Below, in pieces: positions 8,726 to 18,175 of a DNA stretch of 64,000 bases. How positions within the stretch are numbered: position 1 is the first letter of the stretch; the number at the start of each line of letters is the position of its first letter. The notes under the pieces are model-generated. The model was given only the letters and a program-made list of their open reading frames with translations, searched no databases and was not told where the DNA came from. Made by a program: the position numbers and the translations under genes. Source of the stretch: Mucilaginibacter aquariorum (lineage in GTDB: Bacteria > Bacteroidota > Bacteroidia > Sphingobacteriales > Sphingobacteriaceae); assembly GCF_024498135.1 (NCBI RefSeq), contig NZ_JANHOH010000004.1, forward strand, positions 234,195-298,194, in the 5' to 3' direction.

Positions 8726-11299
8726 ATGAATTTTAAATTATACAAAAGGCTTTTTAATGCCTTAATGCTTACCGTTGCGGTTTCTTATTGCCAGCACGCC
8801 TCTGCCCAAACCGCTTATTATATAGATGGTTATCACGGGGGCATTTGGGGGCATTACCCGGATTGGAATACCCGCTTTATGGCGGATATGTTAAAGAAAA
8901 ACCCAAATTGGAAGATCAATATAGAGCTGGAACCCGAAACCTGGGCAAGGGCAAAGGCTGTAGATCCGGCTGCCTACGCTGATTTTAAGGCACTGTTTGC
9001 AGATCAATCGCTTAATGGCCGCATAGAATATGTAAACCCGGCATATGCCCAGAGCTATAATTATAACATCTCGGGCGAAAGCATTATCCGGCAGTTTAGG
9101 TATGGTATGAAAATGGTTCGCACGCACTTCCCTGAAGCCATTTTTACCAGCTATTCTTCCGAGGAACCTTGCTTTACAAGCGCACTGCCGCAAATACTTA
9201 AATCATTTGGCTTTAAGTATGCATCGCTTAAAAACCCCAACACCTGCTGGGGCGGTTATACCCGCGGCCATGCTGGCGAATTGGTGAACTGGATTGGGCC
9301 GGATGGCACGGCGATCATTACTTCGTCACGTTACGAAGGGGAAAAATTTGCTCCAAGATCTACCTGGCAAACCATTGCCTGGAATAACTCTCCGGAATAT
9401 ATTAATGCTGCTTTTGCTGCAGGTATGCCGCATCCGGTGGGTATGACCCTGCAGGATGCCGGTTGGAAAAACGGGCCTTTTATAGGCAGCGGAGTAAAGA
9501 ATGGCTTAACAAGCGTTTACACCACCTGGCGCAATTATTTTGGTAACATCGCCAAAAATGATGCCCGGCAAGATTGGAAGGTATCGCAGGAAGATATGTT
9601 AGTGAGCCTGGTTTGGGGTTCGCAGGTAATGCAGCAAATAGCCCAGCACGTGCGTGTTTCAGAGAACAAACTAATAATAGCCGAAAAAATAGCTGCCATG
9701 GCCAGGATCTATTCCGGGGGTAAGTGGCCTCAGACCCAGCTAGATTCCGCCTGGCGTACCTTGCTTCTGTCACAACATCACGATTGCTGGATAGTACCCT
9801 ACAATGGTAAAAATGGCGATACCTGGGCAGATAAAGTGAACAAGTGGACTGCCAATACCGATGCCATTTGCGATAGTATTATTACTAAAGCGCAGACCGC
9901 TATAAATAAGGCCAACAGCACCGGCAATTATATTACCGTTTATAACACTACCGGGGCCGACCGCAACGAAACGATATCTGTTGAAATCCCGGCCGGCGCT
10001 AATATGGCGCAGTTCGTGGTTTTGAATGTTAAAGGTGTGCAAGTACCTGCGCAATTAAACAGCGATAAAACTAAGTTGCTGTTCCGGGCGCAAGTTCAAT
10101 CAATGGGGTATTCGGTTTATCAATTAAAAGCTGATCGACCCTCAGCAATAAAAGGGGCTGCTGTATCTGTTTTGGCGGATGGTAAGTACTTGCTGGAAAC
10201 AGACCTGTATAAGATCATTATCGACCCGGCACATGGTGGGGTTATTAAAAGCATCATTGCCAAAAATTTAGATAATAAACAATTTGTAGATCAAACCAAC
10301 GCCCGGGCCTTTAACGAGCTTCGAGGCAACTTTTATAATGATGGCGGCTTTAAGTCTACCGCTGATAAACCGGCCAGAATTGAGATATTAGAGAATGGCC
10401 CGCTGCAAATTAAACTGGCTATAAAAGGCACCATCAACGGCAGCGACTACACCCAAACGCTCACTCTTGCACAGGGGCAACCGCGTATCGATCTTCTGGT
10501 AAATATAAACTGGAAGGGCAACCCCGGTATCGGCAAGGCTACCCTACCAAACACTTACAAGCTGGATAACCCCGAGAAGGCTTTTTATGATGATAGGAAT
10601 AAACTATTGGCTTATTTCCCGCTGAATTTGGCGCAGCAGAAAGTTTATAAGAACGCTCCTTTTGATGTTACCGAAAGCAAACTGGACAATACTTTTTTCA
10701 CCCGATGGGACAGCATTAAAAACAATGTGATCTTAAACTGGGTGGATGTTACCGATAAAGATAACCAATATGGGATGGCCGTTTTTACTGATCATACTAC
10801 TAATTACGCCCACGGAAAGGATTTCCCTTTGGGACTGGATATTCAATACTCGGGTATGGGCTTATGGGGAAGGGATCATAAAATAACAGGCCCTACTACC
10901 ATAAACTATGCGCTGGTTCCGCACGCCGGCAAATGGGATAAGGCAGGTATCCAACAGCAAAGCAACAACTGGAACGAACCTTTGATAGTATCAGCTACTA
11001 CAATGCGACCTAAATTATCGGGTAATTCGCTTGTTAAAGTACCTGCCGGATACGAGGTATCTGCAGTTAATTTTGATGGCAATGATATGCTGGTACGTAT
11101 ATTTAACACGGGGGCTGGTATTAAAAGCAAAGTTATATTTAATTGCAGTGCCGATAAAGTTGTTTTATCCGAACTGGATGGCAAGGCAGGGCAAACGCTG
11201 CCCTTAGCTAAACTAAAAAGCGGTGGGTTGGCAACCAGTATTGCTATGCCAAAATTTGGTATCCGTACTATGAGATTGGTTAATGCGAAGGGGATTTAA
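8726..11299 (+). CDS. Glycoside hydrolase family 38-like protein (predicted alpha-mannosidase)
   Basis: 857 residues with a signal peptide ending ASAQ near residue 28. The N-terminal region resembles the GH38 catalytic barrel. The middle and C-terminal parts match GH38 beta-domains (ITVYNTTGADRNETISVEIP near 405; YKIIIDPAHGGVIKSI). GH38 enzymes remove alpha-mannose with a zinc-assisted retaining mechanism. The usual HxHxD-type start and the D-P-F-G-H-S-like nucleophile motif are not obvious: the equivalent regions read GYHGGIWGHYP and SSEEPCFTSALPQIL. It may therefore belong to a divergent subfamily or have changed activity. It is co-transcribed with the SGNH gene and lies near two GH92 genes, which supports a mannoside substrate. 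Confidence 0.75.
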   Translation: MNFKLYKRLFNALMLTVAVSYCQHASAQTAYYIDGYHGGIWGHYPDWNTRFMADMLKKNPNWKINIELEPETWARAKAVDPAAYADFKALFADQSLNGRIEYVNPAYAQSYNYNISGESIIRQFRYGMKMVRTHFPEAIFTSYSSEEPCFTSALPQILKSFGFKYASLKNPNTCWGGYTRGHAGELVNWIGPDGTAIITSSRYEGEKFAPRSTWQTIAWNNSPEYINAAFAAGMPHPVGMTLQDAGWKNGPFIGSGVKNGLTSVYTTWRNYFGNIAKNDARQDWKVSQEDMLVSLVWGSQVMQQIAQHVRVSENKLIIAEKIAAMARIYSGGKWPQTQLDSAWRTLLLSQHHDCWIVPYNGKNGDTWADKVNKWTANTDAICDSIITKAQTAINKANSTGNYITVYNTTGADRNETISVEIPAGANMAQFVVLNVKGVQVPAQLNSDKTKLLFRAQVQSMGYSVYQLKADRPSAIKGAAVSVLADGKYLLETDLYKIIIDPAHGGVIKSIIAKNLDNKQFVDQTNARAFNELRGNFYNDGGFKSTADKPARIEILENGPLQIKLAIKGTINGSDYTQTLTLAQGQPRIDLLVNINWKGNPGIGKATLPNTYKLDNPEKAFYDDRNKLLAYFPLNLAQQKVYKNAPFDVTESKLDNTFFTRWDSIKNNVILNWVDVTDKDNQYGMAVFTDHTTNYAHGKDFPLGLDIQYSGMGLWGRDHKITGPTTINYALVPHAGKWDKAGIQQQSNNWNEPLIVSATTMRPKLSGNSLVKVPAGYEVSAVNFDGNDMLVRIFNTGAGIKSKVIFNCSADKVVLSELDGKAGQTLPLAKLKSGGLATSIAMPKFGIRTMRLVNAKGI

Positions 11300-11374
11300 A
11301 ATGCATCTTGCCATCGTAGCACCAGATAGATTGAGGCATCAAAGCGTACTTGAAAAATATTTTTGTTAAAATTT

Positions 11375-11390
11375 GCTAAATCGTTTTTTC
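11375..11390. promoter_or_regulatory. Predicted LacI-family operator O3
   Basis: GCTAAATCGTTTTTTC has a perfect left half-site, central CG and a T-rich right arm. A TTTG (11372-11375) overlaps its start, and a TATAATTTG sequence follows at 11394-11402, so it likely overlaps the promoter of the GH92-SGNH-CE1 operon. Confidence 0.6.
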
Positions 11391-11536
11391 TTATATAATT
11401 TGGGCGTATTAATACCAATTAATAAATCAGCACCCGGATTATCTAAATCATATATATAATATGATGGAGGAATAGGCACCATTGTCAATTTGATGCTGTA
11501 TGCTAATGCTCGGTGAACAAATTATTGCTCGTAACA

Positions 11537-13861
11537 ATGTTATACTATATTAAAAAATACCTTGTAGCTACCGTTGTGTTCAGTTTTGCCACAGCGCAAA
11601 TATTGTGCGCGCAAAATCTGGCTTCGTATGTTAATCCCTTTATTGGCGCCAGTACCAGCACCGCCGATGCGGGTGTTTATCACGGCCTGGGCAAAACCTT
11701 CCCGGGAGCAACCACGCCTTATGGTATGGTGCAGGTTAGCCCCAATACCATTACCGGTGGCGACAACGGCTCCGGTTATAGCTATGAACAAACCAGTATT
11801 GAAGGTTTTGCCTTTACCCAAATGAGCGGCATTGGCTGGTACGGCGACCTGGGTAATTTTTTGGTGATGCCAACTACCGGCAAGCTTAAAACAAAAGCCG
11901 GTACCATCGCTCATCCCGAAGGAGGCTACCGCTCGCTTTATTCTAAGCCGAGCGAAAAGGCATCAGCGGGCTACTATAGCACCTTGTTAACCGATTACAA
12001 TATTAAAGCAGAAATGACCGCCGCCCCGCACTGCGGCATGCTGCGCTTTACCTTCCCGCAAAATAAATTATCACGCATTCAGATAGACTTGGCCCGCCGG
12101 GTTGGTGGCACCTCCACCCTGCAATACGTAAAAGTGGTTGATGCTTATACTATTGAAGGCTGGATGAAATGCACACCCAATGGCGGCGGCTGGGGCAACG
12201 GCGATGGCCATGCCGATTACACCGTTTATTTCTACACTAAATTTAATAAACCGCTAAAAGATTATGGCGTTTGGAGCGCTGATATCCCTGATGGCTGGGT
12301 ACGCAAACGCGAAGAAGTTGGAAGCGATAAATATCAGGAAAAGGTGGCTAACGCAGCTGTTTTGCCCGGTGTTAAAGAGAAACAAGGGAAACACCTGGGC
12401 TTTTATACCCAGTTTGCCACCAAAGCAAATGAGCAGGTGCTAATGAAATCGGGCGTATCATTCGTAAGCATCGCGGGAGCAAAAAATAACCTGCTTGCCG
12501 AGATTAAGGATTGGGATTTTGATGTTGCTCACCAGCGTGCGGTTGCCCTTTGGGATAAAGCTTTATCTAAAGTAAGTATCCACGGCGGCACTACAGATCA
12601 GAAGAAAGTTTTTTACACCGCGCTTTATCATACCATGATCGATCCGCGCATCATCAGCGATGTGGATGGCAAATATCCTGGTGGTGATGGTAAGGCGCGC
12701 CAAAGCTCGGCTTTCAACAAGCGTACGATTTTTAGTGGCTGGGATGTTTTCCGCAGCCAAATGCCTTTGCAAACTATTATTAATCCCTCGTTAGTTAATG
12801 ACTTGGTGAATTCAATGGTAACATTAGCCGATCAAAAACAGAAGAATTACTTTGAACGCTGGGAACTGCTCAACGCCTACAGCGGCTGCATGTTAGGTAA
12901 TCCCATGACCTCCGTTTTGGCCGATGCTTACGCCAAGGGCATCCGCAACTATGATGTTAATAAGGCTTACGCACTGTCGGTAGGGTCTGTAGAAAAATTT
13001 GGTAACGGTGAGAAAGGGTATGCGCCCGGCTCAATAGGTATTGCTCAAACGTTGGAGTATGCCTATAATGAGTGGTGCGTTGCGCAACTGGCAGGCTGGT
13101 TAAAACACCCTGCAGATGAGCAAAAGTATGCCGCCCGCAGCCTGTCGTACAAAAATATTTTTGATCAGGAGAAGGGTTGGTTTCGTCCCAAAGATGAGAG
13201 TGGCAAATGGGTTGCCTGGCCCGATTCGGGAAGGATGACGCAATGGTATGGTACCTTCGAAACTAACCCTTACCAACAGGGCTGGTTTGTTCCGCAGGAT
13301 GTGGATGGCATGGTGCAATTGATGGGTGGCAAAGAAAAAGTAATTGCCGATCTCAACAATCTTTTCGCCAAAACACCGGATAATATGATGTGGAACGATT
13401 ATTATAACCACGCCAATGAGCCCGTGCATCATGTGCCGTTCCTGTACAACCGCTTATGCGAGCCGTGGCTTACTCAAAAATGGACCCGCGAGATCTGTCG
13501 CAGGGCATATAAAAATTCGGTTGAAGGCTTGGTTGGTAACGAAGATGTTGGTCAGATGTCGGCCTGGTATGTGTTAGCTGCTACCGGTTTGCATCCCGTT
13601 TGTCCCGGCGATACCCGACAGGAGATCACCAGCCCCGTGTTTGACAAAGTAACCTTAAAGCTCGACCCTAAATACGCAAAGGGCAAAGCCTTTACCATTG
13701 TAGCTAAGGGCAATTCGGCCAAAAATGTTTACATCCAAAGTGCTAGGCTAAACGGCAAGGCATACAGTAAATGTTACCTCGATTATAAAGATATAGCAGC
13801 GGGCGGCATGCTGGAACTTACAATGGGCGCCGAGCCAAATAAAAACTGGGGAATAAATTGA
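11537..13861 (+). CDS. GH92 exo-alpha-mannosidase, copy 1
   Basis: 774 residues from the ATG at 11537. A GTG 24 bases upstream is in frame, but the ATG gives a cleaner signal peptide (MLYYIKKYLVATVVFSFATA, then QILCAQ). GH92 features run throughout: YVNPFIGAS near the mature N-terminus, FPGATTPYGMVQVSP, the substrate loop FAFTQMSGIGWYGDLG, NEPVHHVPFLYN, and GNEDVGQMSAW at 667-677, part of the catalytic region. Known members are calcium-dependent inverting exo-mannosidases with various linkage preferences; the linkage here is not readable. It is the first gene of an operon with the SGNH gene (16-base gap) and a CE1 esterase, downstream of operator O3. Confidence 0.92.
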   Translation: MLYYIKKYLVATVVFSFATAQILCAQNLASYVNPFIGASTSTADAGVYHGLGKTFPGATTPYGMVQVSPNTITGGDNGSGYSYEQTSIEGFAFTQMSGIGWYGDLGNFLVMPTTGKLKTKAGTIAHPEGGYRSLYSKPSEKASAGYYSTLLTDYNIKAEMTAAPHCGMLRFTFPQNKLSRIQIDLARRVGGTSTLQYVKVVDAYTIEGWMKCTPNGGGWGNGDGHADYTVYFYTKFNKPLKDYGVWSADIPDGWVRKREEVGSDKYQEKVANAAVLPGVKEKQGKHLGFYTQFATKANEQVLMKSGVSFVSIAGAKNNLLAEIKDWDFDVAHQRAVALWDKALSKVSIHGGTTDQKKVFYTALYHTMIDPRIISDVDGKYPGGDGKARQSSAFNKRTIFSGWDVFRSQMPLQTIINPSLVNDLVNSMVTLADQKQKNYFERWELLNAYSGCMLGNPMTSVLADAYAKGIRNYDVNKAYALSVGSVEKFGNGEKGYAPGSIGIAQTLEYAYNEWCVAQLAGWLKHPADEQKYAARSLSYKNIFDQEKGWFRPKDESGKWVAWPDSGRMTQWYGTFETNPYQQGWFVPQDVDGMVQLMGGKEKVIADLNNLFAKTPDNMMWNDYYNHANEPVHHVPFLYNRLCEPWLTQKWTREICRRAYKNSVEGLVGNEDVGQMSAWYVLAATGLHPVCPGDTRQEITSPVFDKVTLKLDPKYAKGKAFTIVAKGNSAKNVYIQSARLNGKAYSKCYLDYKDIAAGGMLELTMGAEPNKNWGIN

Positions 13862-13877
13862 GATATAAGATACATAC

Positions 13878-15263
13878 ATGAAGAAATTCTATTCATTACT
13901 AATTGGTATTGGTTTAAGTGCAGGGGTTAGCGCTCAAAAAGTGGCGCCATTTAAGGCAGGCGACAGGGTGGCTTTTGTAGGCAACAGTATTACCGATGGC
14001 GGCCACTATCATTCGTACATATGGCTTTATTATATGACGCATTTCCCTAACCGCCGTATTACCTGTTATAATGCAGGAATTGGCGGTGATGACATAGGAC
14101 AGATAGCCACCCGTTTTGATGATGATGTACTTGCCAAAAAGCCAAACGTTTTAACGCTGACCTGGGGCATGAATGATACCGGTTACATTGAATGGTATCG
14201 CAATGATGCGCAGGATTTTATTGATAAGCGGTTGGTAGGTAGCTATGCAACCTATGCAAAATTAGAAGATAAGCTGAAAAAACGGCCGGATATCCGCACC
14301 ATATTGATAGGCGGCTCTCCGTATGATGAAACAAGTAAATTCACCAAGAAAAATGTATACCCGCATAAAAGCGATGCGCTTGCAAAGGTGATAGATCATC
14401 AGGAGCAATCAGCCAAAAAAAATAACTGGGGTTTTGTAGATTTTTACCACCCGATGGATGCGATCAACAAACGTGAGCAGCTTAAAGACAGCACTTTTAG
14501 CCTAACACCAAACGATCGCATTCACCCGGATAACAACGGGCATCTGGTAATGGCCTACTTGTTCCTTAAAGCACAGGGGTTAAGCAATAATTCGGTGGCA
14601 GATATCAGCATCAACGCGGCCGATAAAAAGCTTTCTAAAGCGGTTAATTGCTCGGTCCTAAATTTATCGGCAACTGCTAAATCGTTATCATTTAACTATT
14701 TGGCTAAGTCGTTGCCATACCCGCTGGATACCATTCCACGTGGTTGGGGCAATAACAAAAAGCAATCGGACGCTTTAAAGGTGGTGCCTTTTAATGATGA
14801 ATTTAACAGGGAGATGTTGACCGTAAAAAACCTGAAGGAAGGCAGGTACGATTTGCTGATAGATGGGGAACGCATGGGTAGCTGGGCAGCATCTGAATTT
14901 GCCAACGGCATTAACATGGCCGAAATAAGTATAACGCCGCAGTATCAACAGGCTATCCAGATCCGCGAGCTAAATGAAGAGCGATGGGATATTGAGCGCC
15001 GCCTGCGTATGTACATTTGGATGGAGTACGATTTCCTGAAGGAAAAAGGCCTGCTGTATAACGACAGCAACGCCGCTATGGATACCGTTAAAAAATATGC
15101 TGTAAAAAATATTTTTGTAAACGGCAATAAAGACAATTACACCCGCGCCCGCTACAAAAGCGTTCGCGATGCATGGCAAAAAGAAATGAATGTGTTAACA
15201 GACCAGATCTACGCCATTAATAAACCTAAAACCCATCACATCCAGATCATCGCCTCAAAATAA
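13878..15263 (+). CDS. Secreted SGNH/GDSL-family hydrolase, copy 2
   Basis: 461 residues, full-length paralogue of the 7332-8720 gene. The signal peptide ends VSAQ (residue 20). Block I is VGNSITDGG with nucleophile Ser37, block II NAGIGGDD, block III GMNDTG, block V DRIHPDNNGH. The C-terminal half shares LPYPLDTIPRGWG, NEERWDIERRLR and YKSVRDAWQKE with copy 1, so duplication inside the locus is likely. Its stop codon TAA overlaps the ATG of the CE1 gene by one base, a sign of translational coupling. Predicted role is ester hydrolysis on the glycan attacked by the GH92 enzyme. Confidence 0.87.
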   Translation: MKKFYSLLIGIGLSAGVSAQKVAPFKAGDRVAFVGNSITDGGHYHSYIWLYYMTHFPNRRITCYNAGIGGDDIGQIATRFDDDVLAKKPNVLTLTWGMNDTGYIEWYRNDAQDFIDKRLVGSYATYAKLEDKLKKRPDIRTILIGGSPYDETSKFTKKNVYPHKSDALAKVIDHQEQSAKKNNWGFVDFYHPMDAINKREQLKDSTFSLTPNDRIHPDNNGHLVMAYLFLKAQGLSNNSVADISINAADKKLSKAVNCSVLNLSATAKSLSFNYLAKSLPYPLDTIPRGWGNNKKQSDALKVVPFNDEFNREMLTVKNLKEGRYDLLIDGERMGSWAASEFANGINMAEISITPQYQQAIQIRELNEERWDIERRLRMYIWMEYDFLKEKGLLYNDSNAAMDTVKKYAVKNIFVNGNKDNYTRARYKSVRDAWQKEMNVLTDQIYAINKPKTHHIQIIASK

Positions 15264-16105
15264 TGCCACTTCTTAATATGAATACTAAAAAGATCATCAC
15301 CCTTTTCCTTATTTGTGCCACTTCATTTTGGCTGAAAGCAAACGCGGCTACAGTTGATACGGCACTTACATATAGCGCCGCCATGAACAAGGATATAAAA
15401 GCAGTAGTTATTAAACCTGCAAATTATTCAGCAGCCAAGAAATACCCTGTATTGTATCTGCTTCATGGGTTTAGCGGCAATTATAGCGACTGGATAAAGA
15501 AGGTGCCGGCCGTTTCAAAACTGGCCGATACTTATCATATGCTTATTGTTTGCCCCGATGGCAACTTTGCCGGTTGGTACTTTGATAGCCCTATGAATAA
15601 GGAATGGATGTATGAAACCTATGTGGCCAACGAATTGGTGAGTTATATTGATAAACATTACTCGACTATTACCAACCGAAAGGGAAGGGCTATTACCGGT
15701 CTGAGCATGGGCGGCCACGGTGCCTTATTCCTGGCATTTAAACATCAGGATATTTTTGGGGCAGCAGGGAGCATGAGCGGCGTGGTAGATATACGCCAAT
15801 TTGCCGATAGTTATGGTATAGAGCAGGTATTAGGTAAGTATAGCGAACGCCCCGAAGTGTGGGAGCAGCACTGTGTGGTGAGCCTAGTTTACTTATTAAA
15901 ACCTAATGCACTGGCCTTAACATTTGATTGTGGGTATGATGATGGCATGTACAGCGGCAACCAGGAACTGCATGAAAAGCTAATAGAACGGAAGATCCCG
16001 CATGATTACACTGTACGGCCGGGGGGCCACTCCTGGGAGTATTGGGGTAACTCCGTAAACTATCAGGCGTTGTTTTTTAGCAGGTACTTTAATAGCGAAA
16101 AGTAA
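15263..16105 (+). CDS. CE1-type carbohydrate esterase (alpha/beta hydrolase)
   Basis: 280 residues. The first ATG overlaps the preceding stop by one base; an alternative ATG at 15278 starts the signal peptide directly (MNTKKIITLFLICATSFWLKANA). The esterase D/CE1 fold shows in YPVLYLLHGFSGNYSDW, the nucleophile elbow GLSMGGHG with Ser148, an acid candidate in DCGYDDGMY and the catalytic His in RPGGHSWEYW. Members release acetyl or feruloyl groups, or act on acyl-sugars. It is third in the GH92-SGNH-CE1 operon. The exact acyl group is unknown. Confidence 0.87.
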   Translation: MPLLNMNTKKIITLFLICATSFWLKANAATVDTALTYSAAMNKDIKAVVIKPANYSAAKKYPVLYLLHGFSGNYSDWIKKVPAVSKLADTYHMLIVCPDGNFAGWYFDSPMNKEWMYETYVANELVSYIDKHYSTITNRKGRAITGLSMGGHGALFLAFKHQDIFGAAGSMSGVVDIRQFADSYGIEQVLGKYSERPEVWEQHCVVSLVYLLKPNALALTFDCGYDDGMYSGNQELHEKLIERKIPHDYTVRPGGHSWEYWGNSVNYQALFFSRYFNSEK

Positions 16106-16224
16106 GACAGGTAAATTCTTTTGAAAACATTGTTTGTTTCCGCTTTAAAACTTATTAAAATGCTAAATAATTGGGATTGTAAATCTCAAATTTATTAAAA
16201 GGAAAAAAATGTTAAAAAAACTTT

Positions 16225-16240
16225 GCTAAATCGTTTTTAC
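16225..16240. promoter_or_regulatory. Predicted LacI-family operator O4
   Basis: GCTAAATCGTTTTTAC. The left half matches the consensus and the central CG is present. Its first base is the G of the -33 TTTG, so binding would compete with RNA polymerase. Confidence 0.65.
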
Positions 16241-16332
16241 AACTTATATTAGCACATAATTACAGACCAATAATTATAAACCATTTATTTAATTTTAACA
16301 GAGCGTATCAATGCGGCATCTTTTTATAAGTT

Positions 16333-16348
16333 GCTAAAACGATTTTTT
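16333..16348. promoter_or_regulatory. Predicted LacI-family operator O5
   Basis: GCTAAAACGATTTTTT, 108 bases downstream of O4 and 59 bases before the susD start. Two operators in one leader would allow cooperative binding, looping or a road-block. Confidence 0.6.
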
Positions 16349-16406
16349 GATACCTGATATATAAAATGCTGAGGCTTAACCGCTTTTATTATTATAACCC
16401 TATAGT

Positions 16407-18158
16407 ATGAAAAAAATTTACTTTCAGTCAGTTGCTTATACCCTCTTTCTGGCGCTTTTGTTTTTGGCATCATGCCAAAAGGAAGGCTTCCTGAGTCAAA
16501 CCAGTACCTCTAACCTTACAGAAGAAACTGTTTTTAAGGATAGTGCAAATACGGTAAGCTTTTTGGCCGGCATTTATGAAAATGTGGGTTTTAGCGCTTC
16601 AGCAAAACGGTTCACTTATGGGCCAAGTCCCCTTAACCAAACACCTAACGGAGGGCTGGATGCTTCATCAGATGAGGCTGAAGTTTATAATTCTGGTGGC
16701 TCTACTGCGTTGGCTTGGGAAACCGGTACTATTAACGCCGCGGTTGTTACCGATGATGCTTATAAAAAATCTTATACAAATATCAGATCGGTTAATCAGC
16801 TGCTGAAAAACCTGCCGAGAGTACCTATTAACAATTTTGCAAAAACACAGATGAAGGCCGAGGCGCGCTTTTTACGGGCCTGGTACTATGCTATCCTGCT
16901 TAAGCATTATGGTGGCGTGCATTTATTGGGAGATAGTATTTATACCTATACCGATAAGATTCCCGCAAGCCGCAATACTTACGAAGAATGTGTAAATTAT
17001 ATTGTATCTGAATGTGATGCGGCCGCGCTTGATCTGCCTACCACACAAACCGGCGTAAGCTATGGCAGGGCATCAAAAGGGGCTTGCCTTGCACTTAAAT
17101 CGCGTGTATTGTTATACGCTGCAAGTCCATTGTTTAACGGCCAATCGCTTACAGGCTCAAGAAATGATGCGGTGTTAGGATATCCCACCTTCAATAAAGA
17201 TAGATGGAAATTGGCGCAGGAAGCTGCAGAAGCTGTAATTAGCCTGGGAGCCTATCATTTAAATATAGATAACGCTACCCCGGGTATTGGTTTTCAAAAC
17301 CTTTTTACCCTGCGGTATAATACCGAATATATATTCCAGCTGATGCGCCCTACCGGGAATGTAGATCTGGAAGAATTGTTTCAACCGCCATCGCGGACCG
17401 GCAAGAATGGCGCATTCCCTTTACAGGGTTTGGTTGATGCCTTCCCGATGAAAAATGGCAAGCCTATTACCGATCCAACATCAGGCTATAATGCGCAAGA
17501 CCCTTTTGCAGGCCGTGACCCGCGTTTAGATTTTACGGTTATCCGTGATCAAACACTTTTGCAAAACAGGCTGGTGCCTGGCTTTTCGCCGGTTAATATT
17601 TACCAGGGCACTTACAAAGGGGTAGCTACCGGGCCTGATGCTGTGCATATAGGTACATCTACCGGTTATTATACCAATAAAATGCTTTCGCCTAACGCGG
17701 TATCGCAAGATTTCACCCATCGTACAGATAGGGTGCTGCCTTTGATCCGTTATGCCGAGATCCTGCTTAATTATGCAGAGGCTGCAAATGAAGTAGACGG
17801 ACCAACCCAACTTGTTTATGATGCAGTTTCAAAAATAAGGGAAAGGGCCGGCCTGGTGCCGTATCAATTGCCGGCCGGGCTTAACCAGACAGAGATGCGT
17901 TTAGCTATACAAAACGAACGCCGTATTGAACTGGCCTTTGAAGAGCACCGCTTTTGGGATGTACGCCGCTGGAAAATAGCCGAACAAACCGATAATATAC
18001 AAACCAAAGGACTGGAAATTAACCGCAACGGTAACGCTGTTACCTATAAAGTTTTTGACGTACGTAAGCGCAATTTCCGCAAGGCGATGTACCTGTGGCC
18101 GTTGCCGCAAAGCGAGGTGGCTAAATCACCCGAGCTGATCCAAAACCCCGGTTATTAA
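16407..18158 (+). CDS. SusD/RagB-family glycan-binding lipoprotein, copy 1
   Basis: 583 residues with an SPII signal (lipobox LASC at about residue 23, then QKEGFLSQ). It shows the SusD helical TPR region (MKAEARFLRAWYYAILLKHYGGVHLL), the ALKSRVLLYAASPLFNG segment and the conserved C-terminus (ERRIELAFEEHRFWDVRRWKIA...LWPLPQSEV...NPGY). SusD proteins sit on the outer surface and act as the lid of a SusC transporter. Here susD comes first and no susC lies upstream; DUF5004, DUF4961 and susC genes follow. The partner is therefore uncertain: the 19731 or 24600 SusC are both possible. Confidence 0.92.
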   Translation: MKKIYFQSVAYTLFLALLFLASCQKEGFLSQTSTSNLTEETVFKDSANTVSFLAGIYENVGFSASAKRFTYGPSPLNQTPNGGLDASSDEAEVYNSGGSTALAWETGTINAAVVTDDAYKKSYTNIRSVNQLLKNLPRVPINNFAKTQMKAEARFLRAWYYAILLKHYGGVHLLGDSIYTYTDKIPASRNTYEECVNYIVSECDAAALDLPTTQTGVSYGRASKGACLALKSRVLLYAASPLFNGQSLTGSRNDAVLGYPTFNKDRWKLAQEAAEAVISLGAYHLNIDNATPGIGFQNLFTLRYNTEYIFQLMRPTGNVDLEELFQPPSRTGKNGAFPLQGLVDAFPMKNGKPITDPTSGYNAQDPFAGRDPRLDFTVIRDQTLLQNRLVPGFSPVNIYQGTYKGVATGPDAVHIGTSTGYYTNKMLSPNAVSQDFTHRTDRVLPLIRYAEILLNYAEAANEVDGPTQLVYDAVSKIRERAGLVPYQLPAGLNQTEMRLAIQNERRIELAFEEHRFWDVRRWKIAEQTDNIQTKGLEINRNGNAVTYKVFDVRKRNFRKAMYLWPLPQSEVAKSPELIQNPGY

Positions 18159-18175
18159 TATCATAAAATAATTGC

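Larger units (their letters stand above)
16106..16406 (+). promoter_or_regulatory. Regulatory region of the susD-led operon
   Basis: About 300 bases without a gene. It contains a promoter-like pair (TTTG at 16222-16225, TATATTAG at 16245-16252, 19 bases apart) and two LacI-type operators, O4 over the promoter and O5 about 80 bases downstream of it. If transcription starts near 16258, the leader is about 150 bases long and carries O5. I see no clear terminator after the CE1 gene, so read-through into susD is possible. Confidence 0.55.

Noticed and set aside
14676..14691. Operator-like GCTAAATCGTTATCAT
   Set aside because: It lies inside the SGNH copy 2 coding region, where the bases encode in-frame residues AKSLS; the right arm does not match and no promoter is near.
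18117..18132. GCTAAATCA word near the end of susD copy 1
   Set aside because: Half-site only, inside coding sequence, with no symmetrical right arm.
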